Shown here piece by piece: positions 24,323 through 37,883 of a stretch of DNA of 64,000 nucleotides (position 1 is its first letter; each line of letters begins with the position of its first letter). The position numbers and the translations under genes were made by a program. The stretch is from Pempheris klunzingeri (taxonomy: Eukaryota; Chordata; Actinopteri; Acropomatiformes; Pempheridae), in assembly GCF_042242105.1 (NCBI RefSeq), contig NC_092025.1, forward strand, positions 18,010,156-18,074,155. The letters run 5' to 3'. The notes beneath the pieces were generated by a model. That model was given only the letters and a program-made list of their open reading frames with translations, was not told the origin of the DNA and ran no database searches.

Positions 24323-24343
24323 ACACACACACACACACACACA
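24323..24343. repeat. (AC)n microsatellite
   Basis: About ten AC units. Confidence 0.93.
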
Positions 24344-24889
24344 AAAGCATTTTTTCCCTCAAGAGACCTTTTACTTCTTCCTCTACACATTTACTCCAAC
24401 TGACACTTACGAACCGATTATTTGCCAAGTTGACACAACATACAAATCCAATTATTAAGATGTGGGCCAACCTGCAGGATCTAGTGAGAACATGACACTA
24501 AATTAAACTATGTGAACAGTTCAGATAACAGAAATCGTTACGCGTGGTATTTTGATTACTCCGCATACAAGCCTCAGTCACTGGATCACGGCCTCTGTGA
24601 CCCAGTAACGTGCATGTATTGTGCTGGCATGTATTGTATGTACCCAGTAGCAGACAGTAAATCTTAACATTTAATGGCACAAGAGGACATCTGCAAACCT
24701 GAAAATCCACCTCTGCGGTTCATTGTTCGTTGTGACTATGTTTGCTCTGTTTGGCTCATCCTCCCATCTTGAGGCTTCATATCAAATAACCAGAAACGTT
24801 GTTCGGTGTATTTCTGGCTTATACACCCATGTTTGTTTAAACTTTCTGTTTTTATTTTTGAGGAATGGACGTATTGGTGCCAGTTATTA

Positions 24890-25275
24890 CAGTAGTGGTG
24901 GGAGATGTACTCAGATCTGTTACTCAGGTGATAGTTGTAGTAACACCATTTAAAAATATTCCATTACAAGTAAAAATCTTATATTCAAAATCTGAAGTAT
25001 TTTCAGCAAGATGCACTTAAAATATTTATAGTACAATTAGTAATGGTCCCTGTGAGTGAAACATTAGCACATGGGGTTATTCTATTATTATTTTATTACT
25101 ACTAATGCATTAACACTTACAAGCAGCCTTTAAATGCTTTAGCTGGTTGAATGGGAGCTAATTTAACTGCTTAATATAATTTGGGCAGTTTATATCAATG
25201 CGTCATATTTTATAATTGTATGTTTTGTATGTAAACTTTTCAGCAAAGTGAATGTAGTTGGCACAGTGGTGTAAA
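24890..25275 (+). repeat. AAGTAAAAGT-type teleost interspersed repeat, best copy in the window
   Basis: Starts GTAGTGGTGGGAGATGTACTC, then CATTACAAGTAAAAATC, AAGTATTTTCAGCAAGATGC, ACTAATGCATTAACAC, TTTTGTATGTAAAC and GAATGTAGTTGGCACAGTGG. The block order is shared with 17262-17680. No coding capacity. Confidence 0.65.
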
Positions 25276-27179
25276 AAGTACAAGATTTGCCTCATATTTG
25301 TATGTTTGTACTGTATATACACTTATATATCACAAGGGTTAGGTATCTCTATACTGTACTGAAGTTCATACACCACAGATATATTGGTTTTCAGCCTAAC
25401 ACACTCAAAACTCTGCAAACAGTTTGCAGAATATATTGTTTAACAAGTATTGTAAACGCTCATGCACTGGATACACAGTAGTTTTTCAGTAATGGGTGAT
25501 TTTACTTCCTGTCAGCAAAAAAAAGCTTGTGGGAATCAAATGACATTAATTTAATTAGAGCCTAGAGTGCTGCTGTACGCTACAGCACTTCACAGACTGC
25601 TCTCGTATTGTTGATATAATCATCTCCAATGATAAATCAGACTCAGTTTGTCTTTTTCTATCTATGTATTTTGTTTTTCAACCCAAAACACTCTAGGAAA
25701 GTAATGTAGTGCAAATGAATAATTAACAAATACAAAAGTATATTGACAATATTTAGTTCATGTTCATGTCATAAATCAATTAAGAACAGCAGGGTGGGAA
25801 AAGCATTCATGTTAGCCTCTGAGTTGTGAAATTTAGTCTGAATACAGTATCTGCTACCTGGGGGAAAGAACTTCAAGTGTCAATGCACATTTTGCATCTG
25901 TTTCGTTTCATAACCATCTGCTACAAATATGTAACGCAAGAAAGGCTTACTTAGGTTGTTTATGTGGTTTGACTACAAAGCTGCACTGGCAATAACTCTG
26001 TCGAAATAATGCGTCAGAGCTCCCAGGTTGCAAGAACAGAAGGCTTCTGCTTTTGCGTAAATGCAGTATTACAGTCAGATAAAATGTTTGGTACCACTAG
26101 TAAAAGCAACAAACATATTCACAAGTCCCCTTGAAGCTGAAGGGCATCAGTCCATCCCAATTCAGCTGCAGTGAGGCTCACTGACAGATCCAAAACGAAC
26201 AAATCCAAATAGGAAAATGCAAAAGTCGAATGTGATTGTAGCAATAAGTAGCAGCAGTTGCTTATATTCAAAACCAGAGTTTCATCCTACTCTTATATTA
26301 AGCTATTGTGTGTTTTGTTGCCCTACAATTTCGTCTGTGCATAGAAAAAGACAGAAGGACGTCTATTTTAAACCTCTGCCATAGCCGTTCTTTGTCAGGT
26401 TGTGTTGGACAAATACACCTAGATGTGTTTGCAAAGAAACACACTGACAGATGCATATGTACACATGCATACACAATACTACGATAGTCTACTGGAAGAG
26501 CAGAAAACATAGGAGCTAATATTTCTCAAAAAGATAAAATGATGTTATGTACTCACAGTCCTTCCAACTCTAGGCTAAACCCTCTCTGACTGTAGATCAT
26601 AAATCATCAAGCTTACCTCAGTACAGTTTTGTTATATAACTTTCACAAACTTTTCACAATTACTTATTGAACCAAAAAAGTTTAAAAGATTAATTTGTCT
26701 TAAACATGTTTAGATTTCCACATCTACACCACCCAAATATACAACATACAAAAAAAAGTTAATGGGATCTAAACTGGATTTTGGCATTAAAACAACAATA
26801 TTTTGCTACACATGAAAAAGCTGAGGGATCTTATTTGGTCGTAGTAATTGATATCCACCAAATTCAGCCTCTCAATAAGTGTGAAGTGTCAATTAATGCC
26901 GGAAAGGCTGACATTTCTTGACTGTTAGTGCCTGTTAGTGACTGTTAGTTTGTTTTGAGGTCCAATGTTGCTGGATCCTACACCTCCCATGATGCAACTC
27001 AACACCATCTTTTTTAGTTTTACTTTTTGAAGTACTCAAGGTTGAAACTCAGGGTTTCTGTTGTCTGCAAGATACGAGATACTCAAACGGGGACAATTTT
27101 GACAGTTTTTTTCAGACTTGACTAATTGCCCGCACAGTCATCAAAGACATAATGTTGTCAAAGACCGTGTGGCACTCTG

Positions 27180-27430
27180 CTTTGGGCAGTTCTGCTTTGT
27201 GCCGTCCACCAAGTCCAGGACTTTGACACCTGAGCACCATCTGTGGCTTAACCAACAAAAGCACTTTGGTTAAGGTCAGGGGGAGGTCATGGTTTGGTTA
27301 AACGTTGGTTAAACGCTTCGAGTCATTGCAGGATTTTTCAAACCGCACCACAATTTTCCCTTAACCTTAACCAACTTCTGTGATTGCCTAAACATAACCA
27401 GTATGCCACAGTGCCTACAAATGAATATTG
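27180..27430. repeat. Imperfect inverted repeat with TTGGTTAAGG arms
   Basis: One arm contains CTTTGGTTAAGGTCAGG and GGTTTGGTTAAACG; the other contains CCCTTAACCTTAACCAAC and CCTAAACATAACC. The arms are roughly complementary, as in the foldback remnants common in fish DNA. No open frame. Possibly a worn MITE. Confidence 0.4.
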
Positions 27431-28009
27431 GATTGCAAGATCATATATGTTGGTGGAAAACTAATTGAATACACCAACAGTTAATATTATACTGTTCATT
27501 ATCAATATTTTTGTGACTTGTGAGATACATTACATATCATTTAGCATTTCCTGATTGTGTTAATAGAAACATAAACTGGAACTACTTTTCCTTCAAAATG
27601 TATTCATGTTGCAAATTAGTTGTATATAAACATAATTTCTAGGAGACAGGGTTGCTCTATGACTACTCAACTGACTTGAAAAATTGTTGGACTGCATCTT
27701 CAACATGAAAACATTTTTACATTTTTACTCTAAACAACAGACTTAGGAGTTAAAAGATGCAACAAAATCTAGAAAAAAAAACATTCATTTAATTGACAAA
27801 AACAACACATGGCATTTTGAATGTAAAAAAACAGTGTAAAAGTAAAAACTAATTATTTGCTCAATCAACACTATGCATGAAAGCACACTTAATTATCTAT
27901 TATGAGTATTATGTAGTGTTCAGTTGTGAGTGATATTAGTCATTGTCACGAGAGTGAAATATCAAAGGAAATACCGAGACAGCTTGATTTTACTCTGCTG
28001 GTTACTATG

Positions 28010-28011
<2 letters not shown>

Positions 28012-28041
<30 letters not shown>
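28012..28041. repeat. (GT)n microsatellite
   Basis: Fifteen GT units. Confidence 0.96.
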
Positions 28042-28042
<1 letters not shown>

Positions 28043-28207
28043 TTCAGGGGAAGTAGCCTCACCCATGTGTTGTGAAGATGAGCACCTCATGAGTTTCAGA
28101 TTAAAGTGACTCAGTGTCATTAAAATGAGCACATTGTGCACGAGCATGTGTTTACATTCGCCAGTTGGAAAGCACCAGAGATATCTCTCTATGTTTCCCC
28201 TGCTGCA

Positions 28208-28256
<49 letters not shown>

Positions 28257-28262
28257 CACACA
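28208..28262. repeat. (CA)n microsatellite
   Basis: About 27 CA units with one interruption at 28250. The HTHTHT open frames over it are artefacts. It lies only 170 bp from the (GT)n at 28012, in opposite strand sense, so the two could pair as a hairpin. Confidence 0.97.
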
Positions 28263-31200
28263 GTCCCTTCTGTCTCCCTCTGCAGTCTTTTTGGTGTTTT
28301 TTTTTTGGTGTTTCAGCCACTATCTCATCTCTGCACAGCGCTGTTTGGTGTTGTGGGTTTAGTATCGCTACACTTTTGCGCCACCTTTTCCTGAGACATA
28401 ATCAGGGCATTTTAGGGACTCCTGTCGTGGTAACCCCCGTATGTTTTTTTTTTTTTCAACTACTGATAGACAGATTTCAAAGGATGACGTTCTAATCTAT
28501 ATTTTTCACATCATCAACAAACCCCATGACAAGACCAAAACCAACAGTCAACAGATCTTACTAGTATTATTAGCCAAAGCTGATATAGATTCATTTTTGT
28601 TCTTGAAGTACACATCAGTTAGCCATACTGTTGTGCTGAGTGTCATATTTTTTCATTACCATGAGCACACACACCGTTGTTTGTTTTACATAAAACCCAC
28701 ATACACCACAGCTGCTCTAAATACTCAACAGAGTAACTAAATGTGTGTTCATCCACAGCTGAAAATAGTCCCCATCAAATGCACTATTTACTCCTGTTAA
28801 GAGTGACACTTGCTAAAATCTACTATAGGAAATTATATAACCTTATTTAAAGAAAATGACTGTTGTAAATATAGTAAACGGGTATGCAGTAGCAGGAATG
28901 ATATGCCTGGATCATTTTGTCCTAAATTTGGGTGAAATTTGTATAAAATGGAAGTACTAATTTGTTAATATTATACATCCAAAATATTCATATTTGATAA
29001 AATGGTGCAAACTTAAAAACATGGAGTCTTGGGCTTGTATAGTTTACTCAGTGTAAAAATCATAGAGCTTCAGCTAAGAGCTGGGATATGCTGATTGGTA
29101 ATATGTGATATCGTCAGATAGAGTGAGATCATTTGATGTTTTTAACTGTAAATCTACTTAAGGAGCAATGCAAGCAGAAAACTGTGAGTTAGGGAGTTAA
29201 GTAGATATCGCTTACAGCTGCACAGTAAAGCTGATATTAAGTGGTGCATGGCCAGATAATTCCAGCACATCCACCAGCAAACACCGCTGTCATTTGTTGT
29301 CTTCTGCCTCTAGATCTGTGTGGTATATGTTGCCAGTATCAGCATTCACATAAGGAAACAGCAAAGGCAGTTAAGGCACTTCCCAGGAGACATTTTCCAC
29401 TTCCTTCTTCCTTGAACTTCTCTGCATAACCAATTGTGCTGATATAGCAGATTTATACCTTTGCTCTACAAAAATTGAATAAAAAAAAACTTTCAACAAC
29501 AACCACAGACCATACAGTCAGTCAAAGAAACCTGTTAATACAGTTGACTAAATCAGAATGGCATCATTCAACTGGAAGTAACCTGCAAATGAAAAAGTGT
29601 TCCCACCTGATGATTCACTGCCAGGTGTTTTTCACTTCCAGGGAGGTTCTTCAAACTGACAAAATGAATTCAACGTTTTTATGGCTGAAACTGGCATTAA
29701 ATTAATCTTGAACTTTGGATGCAGTTGAATTTAGTCGCTTTGTTTAAGTGTGTGTGTCTCGTGTCCAACAGTGAAGGTGTGTAAAGTGGGTACATATAAC
29801 GTTGTACCCACGTAACAAAAATTGTTGTATATGCATGTTTTCATACATCTTTTAAATTCCTGAAGTTCACGTAACTTTAAAATTAAACTGTGCAACATTT
29901 TTTTTGATAAGGCAATAAGCTGTAAGCAGTAGCAGTAACCCTGCATCAGCAAAAATATTTGTCTTTTGTTTAAGCTTGTACCATAACCAGCACCTGAACA
30001 TTTCATTTGGTCTGAGTTTACTATACAGAGGCCTCAACTGATAGTTAATCATATCAGATGTTTTAAGAGGAGGAATTACGGGTGAATAAGTTGAACTGGT
30101 CAATTTTTAGATATATTTAGTCCCCAGAGGTTTGTGTAGTACAATAATCATTATTATACTTTTATACTTTTATTATACAATTATACTTGATATTGCCAAA
30201 ATAGTTTGTTATTTTAGTGACCAAGCGTCATGTTGTATCACTTTTACAAGAACTTTACAAGGTGATTGTTGCTTATGAAGAATATGTGATTTATGATAAG
30301 AGAATACTGGCAAGTTGCTATGATAACATGCAGCTAAAATGTGGAAATTGTTTGTGTTTTTCCTTTATTTCCACGCCTCTTGAGTTTTAAAAGATACCAA
30401 GAATCTTTTTTTGTCCTATTTTTCTGTAGATGCAGTCTCATTCAGATGGCCTCATTTTTAGCAAACTTTCTGGATCCTTCCTCATACACTGGATGTTTTT
30501 GTGTCTCTCTCTGTGATTTCACTTGTTTTTCTTAATTCACAAGCGTGCAAACTGGAGTAAATAACACTGGTATTTTGAGGAACCTATAACATAGTGTGCA
30601 ATGTATTTCAAAGTTACGACAAGTTAATAAAAGGGCAGTTACTAAATGGGCTTTGGGAAAATCTCTGGAAACTTGGATAGAGAAGTTATTGAAGAACATA
30701 ACTAAAATATATGAATTATGTTCTCACAGTGGTGACGAGTGGACTCACCAATGTTAAGGTACAGCAATGTAGTTTTTGGCAGGAGGCTTAAAGAAACTGG
30801 ATACTAATCTGGGAATAATGCAGGACATTAATGGGGTACAGCGACATACTTAAAATAAGAAATTTTCTCTCCCTTTGGTTTTTTTTCCCCATTTTTTGAT
30901 GGTGCAGTCAAATCTGACACATGGTTTAAAATGACTGGTAGATTGGTTATCACTGCACCACCCTTAGGGCTTAGGTGACTGAGTTGTGTACCACAAATAT
31001 TAGTATTTGCCATGTGATAAGACAGAAAGGTTTTTACTCATGTAATGTTTGTTCTCTTTTCTTATAGGTGAACAATCTGCAAAGTATCAAAAGTAGTCCT
31101 GGTGCCCCCCCCCCAACCTCTACGTCTGCAGCAGGAGAAGGAGGAAAAGAGCGCGATGGCCGTCTGTCTGTAAAGGAACTAAGTCTGAAACTAAGATGGA

Positions 31201-32439
31201 GACGGACTGAGGGAATTGTGCAAATATGTATTCAACAACAAAGTATGGACATGCAATAAGTATAAGGTCAGTATTTATGCAGTTTTACTTTTTTTTTTAT
31301 GTTTTACCAGTTGGTCCAGTCTATAGTTTACCATCCTCAGGAGATGTGCTCATACACTGTCAATTAATATATCGCCTATTTAGATAACATAGATTTTCTT
31401 CTTCTTTTACTCTAAAATATGTTGATCTGATATATTTATAGGACTTGACAGTGATAGAAAACATAATAAACTAAGACATCATAAACTGAGCAGAAGGGGC
31501 AATTCATGCTGTCACAGTAAACATGGACCTGACCTCAGTTTGATTAGTTAATTATTCATTTGTTATTTAGCCGGCTACTATTTGCATTCAACATATGTTC
31601 ATACAAGTCCAAAAAGAAAAAGAAAGTACCACAGTGTATTTATTAGAATACTGTAAAATATTGTTACGGTTTGCTGATACAGACGGATCACAAAGACTTA
31701 TTTGATAAAGTGTACTGTGTGCTGCTATTATCCATATGTTATAATAAAACTACAATTCTTCATAAAATCAACCTTCTAGTGTTTTTTTGCACTTGGTATT
31801 TTTTATAACTGGAAGTCTGCTCTCCTCCCATGTCTGCACGTGATTGAAAACAAAGTTTAACAACAAACTACAACAAAATTACTACAAAGTTAGATGATTC
31901 ATGTATCACTCTATCATCACATTTATCTTCAACAAATAATTTTTAAAAAGTGTGCTTGGTATTTCACGTGTGTGCATCAGCGTATCAAACTGGTTGGACA
32001 GTTCATTGTGACTTTATTGAGGTTGTTAACGGCAGCAGCGGCCGCGGGTCATTTATTCAGGTGTTTAACCACAATGGGCCTGAGTAGTGTCTCAGGTTAC
32101 AAAGTGTTGTCTGTGTTTATCGATACTCACATTAAAGCTCACTTCAAATCCCTCCTTCAATAAACATCAACAAAATGCACATATGCCTTTAAATAGTCAA
32201 GATGAGAATTGCTTTAAAATCAGCCCAGTCATTATTTGTTTGATATCCAAAGAAGGTTTGTATGTACAGAGTTGCATTAAAGGAACAATCCACTGTCTAA
32301 TTGATAAAATACAAAAAAAAAACCTTTTATAAATATATTTAAAAAATAGTTTTTTGAAAACTTTATATATTCAAGGTGGAAGGGAAGTCTTGGACTCATG
32401 ACTTCAGTCCTGACAAAGGCCCTTTGTTTTATTTACAAG

Positions 32440-32680
32440 TGGAATATTATTACCCGTCTATTAATATGTAAACTCAAATTGGAGTGAATTGGGTAATCTG
32501 TATTAATCTCTATTTTCCATCGAATCTTAAATTTTACAGTAACTAGTAATTATAGCTGTCGGAGTAATGTAGTGGAGTACAATATTTGCATTTGAACCGT
32601 AGAGAAAGAAGTTTGAAGGAGCATTAAATTGAAATACTGGAGTAAAGTACAAGTACATCAAAAAGTGCAGTTTTAAACTA
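32440..32680 (+). repeat. 3' fragment of the AAGTAAAAGT-type teleost repeat
   Basis: CAGTAACTAGTAATTATAGC, GTAATGTAGTGGAGTACAATA and GAGTAAAGTACAAGTACATC reproduce the 3' half of this element. The 5' half is missing or too diverged. Confidence 0.6.
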
Positions 32681-32807
32681 GATCTATCTATTTGGTGGGT
32701 ATTTCATTAAATTACACAATACCGTGTCATACTTAGATGTTCCTACTACAGCCACAAAAAAGCAGAACTATTATCAGCTGTCTTACACATAAGCAGTTTT
32801 AGTTCAT

Positions 32808-32896
32808 CTTATCAAAATGCACGTGCAAATTACCATTTTGGGGAGTTGCATTTTGATAAGAAGCACTTGCATCTTGTTAAAATGCAAGTGCTTCTT
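32808..32896. other. Two overlapping perfect hairpins
   Basis: Arm CTTATCAAAATGCA (32808-32821) is perfectly complementary to TGCATTTTGATAAG (32847-32860). The next stem starts inside that arm: AAGAAGCACTTGCAT (32858-32872) pairs perfectly with ATGCAAGTGCTTCTT (32882-32896) across a 9-nt loop. The motif TTACCATTTTG also occurs both in the first loop and just after the second stem. The structure could be a small-RNA precursor or the remains of a foldback transposon. Confidence 0.6.
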
Positions 32897-34196
32897 TACA
32901 ACTTACCATTTTGCAGCAACATTCAGTGATTACACTGATTAAAAAAAGGTGTTAATGAGGAGGAGATACCTGTTTGTCCACTGGAAATAACCTCAAAAGA
33001 CCAGAATGCAATGAAAATTCATGGCGAATCATGTTACTGAATGTTGGATGGAAGGCATTTTAGCAAATGTGGGTAATCATTTTTTCAAGTACATATAGAG
33101 ACACTCAAGCAAATACACACTACAACATCAAAAGCAATCCCAGATGTTCAAATGTAATTCAAAGACACATCTAAAATGAATCCACAGTTGCCACTTCTAA
33201 TCTGAGAGTTTAACAGGAAAAGTGTCGTTTTCTTTCAAAAGTCTTCACTTGCCCCATATGATGTCTCATGATATACTGTAAACTGTAAAGTACGTCTACT
33301 AGTCACACACACAACAAATTAATCCAGGCCTTAAAATCCTGTCTTTATTTATCAGCTATCATTACCTGGTTATCATCATAACAAATCTACTGACGCTGCT
33401 TACAGGCATCAACAAACACCTGAACAAACCTGAAAAGATTCTTCTGATGAATGAAAGGAATCTCATTGTTGTCGTTGGGGTGGTTAATCATGAAAGAAAA
33501 TGGCAGCTGCTTTTTATCAATCAATCGGTCAAAAGGCAGCCTGGTTCCTTACATCCTTTGCCATTTTTAATGCTATTTATTGTGATTTATACTGATGCTG
33601 ACAAATGTCAGCATGCAGGGCTGAAATATGTTTTACAACCACATTATTTCCTCAAAATCAGTGGAGATTATAGGGGAAGCCTAGACAGGGAAAGGGAAAA
33701 TTGCTCATGCAGCTTACTTGCACCATATCTAATAATAAAATCCCACGTTAATCATCAACAATATTTATTGTAGGCTCAGGCAAGCAATTTTGGCCAACAT
33801 TTTAAATCCCATTTAACAGTGAGCTGTATTATTAAATAAAATATTTAAAGGAGATACACTGTCGTTTTTATTGTGCTTTTGAGCTTTACAAGACTTTGTC
33901 AAGACTCAAAAATCATGTACACTTCATAGTGATGATTTGGACGATCATAATTGTACTTTTTCCAATGAGACTCTTAATTTGCCATTGGACGGAAATTTGC
34001 TGGTCAAAGGACAGGTATCAACGCTGCTACGGCTGATTTTTGTTTTATTGCCTTGGCAAGGACACTTAAGTTGGGGTTATCCTTGCCAATATGAGGCTTA
34101 AACATCTGGTCAAAGTCATTGATTTCATGACAGCAGAGCGCTTGCGCACTTAAGGCCCTTTGTGTTAATAATAAAGAGTCATATGCATTAAAATTT

Positions 34197-34202
34197 TTTA
34201 TT
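34197..34202 (-). terminator. Candidate polyadenylation signal of irf1
   Basis: TTTATT on the plus strand (AATAAA on the minus), about 715 nt beyond the irf1 stop codon. It is the most plausible hexamer for the 3' end, but it sits in an AT-rich tract, so the call is weak. Confidence 0.3.
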
Positions 34203-34915
34203 TTTTATTTTAGAAAAACACACATTATAACAAATATATACAGAAATCATTTACAGTTGCCTTAAGCAAGAAACTTGGAAAGGTTTGAAATTTGAAGAAG
34301 AGCTTTCACCAGAAGAGAGTTTATTCTAAATGCCTTTTTACTTTTTAACTGAAATTAAATTATACACGTAACGGAAAGTTAGATGTTATGTGATTATTAT
34401 TTGACATTATACATGAACTACCTGTCAAATGTAGAGAGCATTGAATATGAGGTTGTTTGCATGATGAGGTCAGTATCATACTATTTATGTATTCATGGCA
34501 AAGTATTATCATGTACATGGACTGCCTGAGCTAAATGTGTGTCTGTGCCTTACAAGTTATCTTCATAAAAAACTTAACACCAAAATGCCTTGAACCAGCC
34601 AAACACATAGAAAAGGAACAGCATGTAAGATCCTCTACCATAGCAGTGCATTTGATAACGTCTCTTCATAACTTCACAGATGGAGCTTGGGGAAAGCTCT
34701 CCGAATGCTACCGAGCATTGAACATGGAGGTGGGGGCAGGGTGGGGTGCTGTTTTAGCTTATAGTTTTGACACCGTCCATTGTAGGCTGCAGGGGTGATG
34801 ATTGGCCATTCAACTGTGAGGAGGGGTCAGCTGTCACATTGAGAAGATGGTGGGCAGGAAGAACTCTTTAAAAGTCCAAACTGTCAAAGCACTGTCCTGT
34901 CCGATCCTGTAGTCC

Positions 34916-37883
34916 TCAGAGCATGGGGGGGATCTGTTGACAAAAGCTGTTCCAGAGGTCGTCTGTGGGATTTGTGAAGTCTGAGCTCAAAGTTGTGTAC
35001 TGTGGCATGTCATCTAGCTCGTCAACTGCAAAATAAACAGAAGAAATCCGAGGTTAGAGACTGTGTTATGAATGTGGACTTCGACCAGAGAGGTGTCTGA
35101 TACATGATGCATTATGCGAAATGTATGGATCTTAAAGTCAGGATACCTCAGCCTCTACTGCAGCAATTTTGACCTTTCTTTTGTCAACGAGTCTCTTGTG
35201 AGTCACCTAACTTCATGTAAGTGCAATATTGCTGAAGTACCCCTTTGATAACTATCAATTGCGTAAAACCTCCAAAATAAAAGCTTTTAAAAGAACAGCA
35301 ACTTTAACTAACTTCAACACAATATCATTTTGGAATGAATGCTGCTATAAGGCAGTATATTTCTAACTCACACCAATATGCTAACTACATACATAGACAG
35401 CGTTTAATGTTTAAAAAATAGATTCATACTGTTTTGCCGACAAATATCACCAATACCTAATCATATACCCTTTATTTTGTAGGCTGAGTGGTGTTGACAA
35501 TCATCATTTAGATGCCATATGAACTTGATGTCAAAATCTTATTATGTCATCCATACATTTAGATGGACAGTTGTCCATCAGACCCATAAACTAGCAACAT
35601 TTACCTGACGAAGATTCACTCCACTGGCTCCCTGGACTGGTGCAAGCTTCATTGCTCAGGAACCCCTTGCCGTCTAAAGTGTTTGTCATCCAGTGTGAGT
35701 CTTTCTCCAGTTGCTGGCATATCTGAAAGAGCAACACTGGACTGAGTACGGCTATAATATTTTGCACAATCTGAATTTTCTCACACTACACAGTCAATCG
35801 TATTATTTTGGCTATTACTACACAGGCCACACAGGCAGAATAAGACAAACATGGGTATTCCTGTCAATGAAAATTGCATGCTGTTGAGAGTAGGAGCAGA
35901 AGGCCATGCTTACCTGGATAATGTCGTCGGTATAGTCGTAATCTGGAAGATCACAGCAAAAAGAGAGAGAGAGAATAAAGGAGGGGATATGAGTACCGAA
36001 CTTTGAAAATATAATATAACAAGCTATCTATTTGAATTCACTTAATTCCACTTGTGTTCATTCTGAACCACTTGTTAGGAAGGATGCAATACGTGTTGAT
36101 GTCTTACCAGGGCTGTGTTCAGGTGAAACTTCAAATCTGTGACTGAGGCTGCTTGAAAAGCTCTCAGCACCAATCTCAACTGACAGAGACCAGTCGGGAA
36201 CTTCAGATGGAGCCATAAATGTGAAGTCTGCAAAGTATAGCAAACAGTAGCATTAAATACACTTGCTGCTCCAGCTTTTAGTGACAAATTCAAGGCAGCA
36301 TTCACTACACGCTGTAACCTAGCATTAAGAACATTTTATATTTAGCTTCTTGAACACACAGGACAAAGCATTTTGTATTGTGTTAATGTAGTTATCCACT
36401 TATTTGACAGTTTGGGCTCTATGCCGTGACATTACAGTATTCCTTCCTCACCTTGCTGCTCTGTGTGCACCGTGCTGTCGACTGTGTTCTCCTGTGTAGA
36501 CAAAGTGTCTTCTGGCATTGACTGGTCCATTATAGGCTGGGTGTCACTGTAGTCCCCATCTTCCTCCACCTTGACCTCTGTGTTCTGCAGAGACAGATAT
36601 AAAGTAGCATTTGGTGAGACTTGTGACATTCCCACGAGAAAACCACCTGTATGTCTAGCTACTGCACCTATGCCATTAAAATATCTGGGTCAGTGAGAGT
36701 GTGACATACTTTAAATAGACCTCTGACTGTAACAAGTGTCAGAGCATAAACAACAAAAGTAAAATGGCCATTAAATATCAACAGTATAGTACAGTATTTA
36801 CCTTCTTCCTGGACTTTGTTTCCTTTGCTTTGCTTCGTTTATCTGTGCAGACGAAACAAAGATACTTCAATCACTTGTCATCTCAAACTGCTCATAATGC
36901 AACTGTAGAACAAACTGACTGAATAATGAGTGAAAAAGAAAAAGAAAAAAAGAAAAAGTAACCGGAAAACGGTGCACGCCTATGTTGATTCATATTAAAC
37001 ACAAAGAATTGCTCGCCCATTTCCTGTCAGTTATCTTACCTCTAGATTTTGGGGTGGGAGGCAACATCCTGAAGACGCGCATGGCTTGGTGGCCTTTGTT
37101 GACGCTCTTGTCTTTCACCTCCTCGATATCAGGCAGTGAGTTCATTGCACAGCGGAAGTTGGCTTTCCATGTCTTTGGGTCACAGGTCTGACCCTCCACG
37201 TATTTCCCTGCAGGAGACACTTTATTCACTTTCAAACTTTCAAACTATTCAAAGTTTCTGCTTTATCCGCATGAGCGTTCGTGCTTTGCTCACCTGTGTG
37301 GATGGCCCACTGTTTGAACAGACATGCGTCTTTGTCCAGCTCCCAGCCATGACGGGCTGCATGCTTCCAGGGGATAGAGAACATTGTCTTATCCTGGGAA
37401 AAACAAAAGGAAATATTGAGTTGGACGGAGGGCATTCTGCACTGGTTAAACATAAATATGAGTAAGCATTTTCAAGCATTGCAAGAGGCTGCCATTCAAA
37501 CTGAGCATCTAATTCTTAGGCGAATAACAGCCAGGAAGTGTTAAGCCAAATGTCTCCCAACTAGCAACTGGTGCTTCAAACAAGCTCCTGTGAGAGTAAC
37601 ATGCAAATAATGTGAGGTACAATTGGGGACAAAAAGCCCTGTGCAGCATAGCAGAGATTACTCTGTACCTGGTGGGAAGTGCTCTGATCCTACAACAAAA
37701 CACATTTCTAAATGTCTATCCCTGTTCTTATTTTAACACGCAGACTGCACGTTTTTTAGTAAATGGCATTTACATGACACAATCCGATTCGCTCACCTTG
37801 TCCACCCAAGTCAGACCCGAGATGGAGTTGGACTCGATCATCCGCTCCAGCCACGGCCTCATCCTCATCCTGGACACGGGCAT
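34916..37883 (-). CDS. irf1: Interferon regulatory factor 1
   Basis: Transcription factor that binds IRF-E/ISRE sites and drives interferon, antiviral and antigen-presentation genes. Nine coding exons on the minus strand: 37883-37797, 37393-37294, 37207-37040, 36842-36802, 36584-36452, 36227-36108, 35942-35914, 35722-35605, 35025-34916; 906 nt, 301 aa. The N-terminus [13 protein letters not shown] and IRF DNA-binding domain (about 1-113) are close to mammalian IRF1, including the five-tryptophan set W11, W26, W38, W46, W58 and the recognition helix around [12 protein letters not shown] basic stretch [13 protein letters not shown] (120-132, exon 5) fits the IRF1 nuclear localisation signal. 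The acidic middle has a SUMO-type VKVE motif at 136-139. The C-terminal half is Ser/Asp-rich and diverged, as expected for the activation/enhancer region. A non-coding first exon lies at about 38628-38770. Teleosts can carry irf1a and irf1b; which paralogue this is cannot be settled here. Confidence 0.97.

Larger units (their letters stand above)
13694..34190. other. Long gene-poor interval between slc22 copy B and irf1
   Basis: About 20 kb in which no open frame shows protein-family similarity or a consistent splice pattern. The content seen is listed separately: (TG)n, (CT)n and (AC)n tracts, several worn copies of teleost interspersed repeats, and a double hairpin at 32.8 kb. The open frames in this interval (for example 19667-20143, 28136-28495 and 33447-33773) are chance or microsatellite-driven. 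A long non-coding RNA, as lies beside IRF1 in mammals, could be here but would not be visible from sequence alone. Confidence 0.5.

Noticed and set aside
28136..28495. 119-codon ORF rich in HT repeats
   Set aside because: It is produced by the (CA)n microsatellite and the following poly-T tracts.
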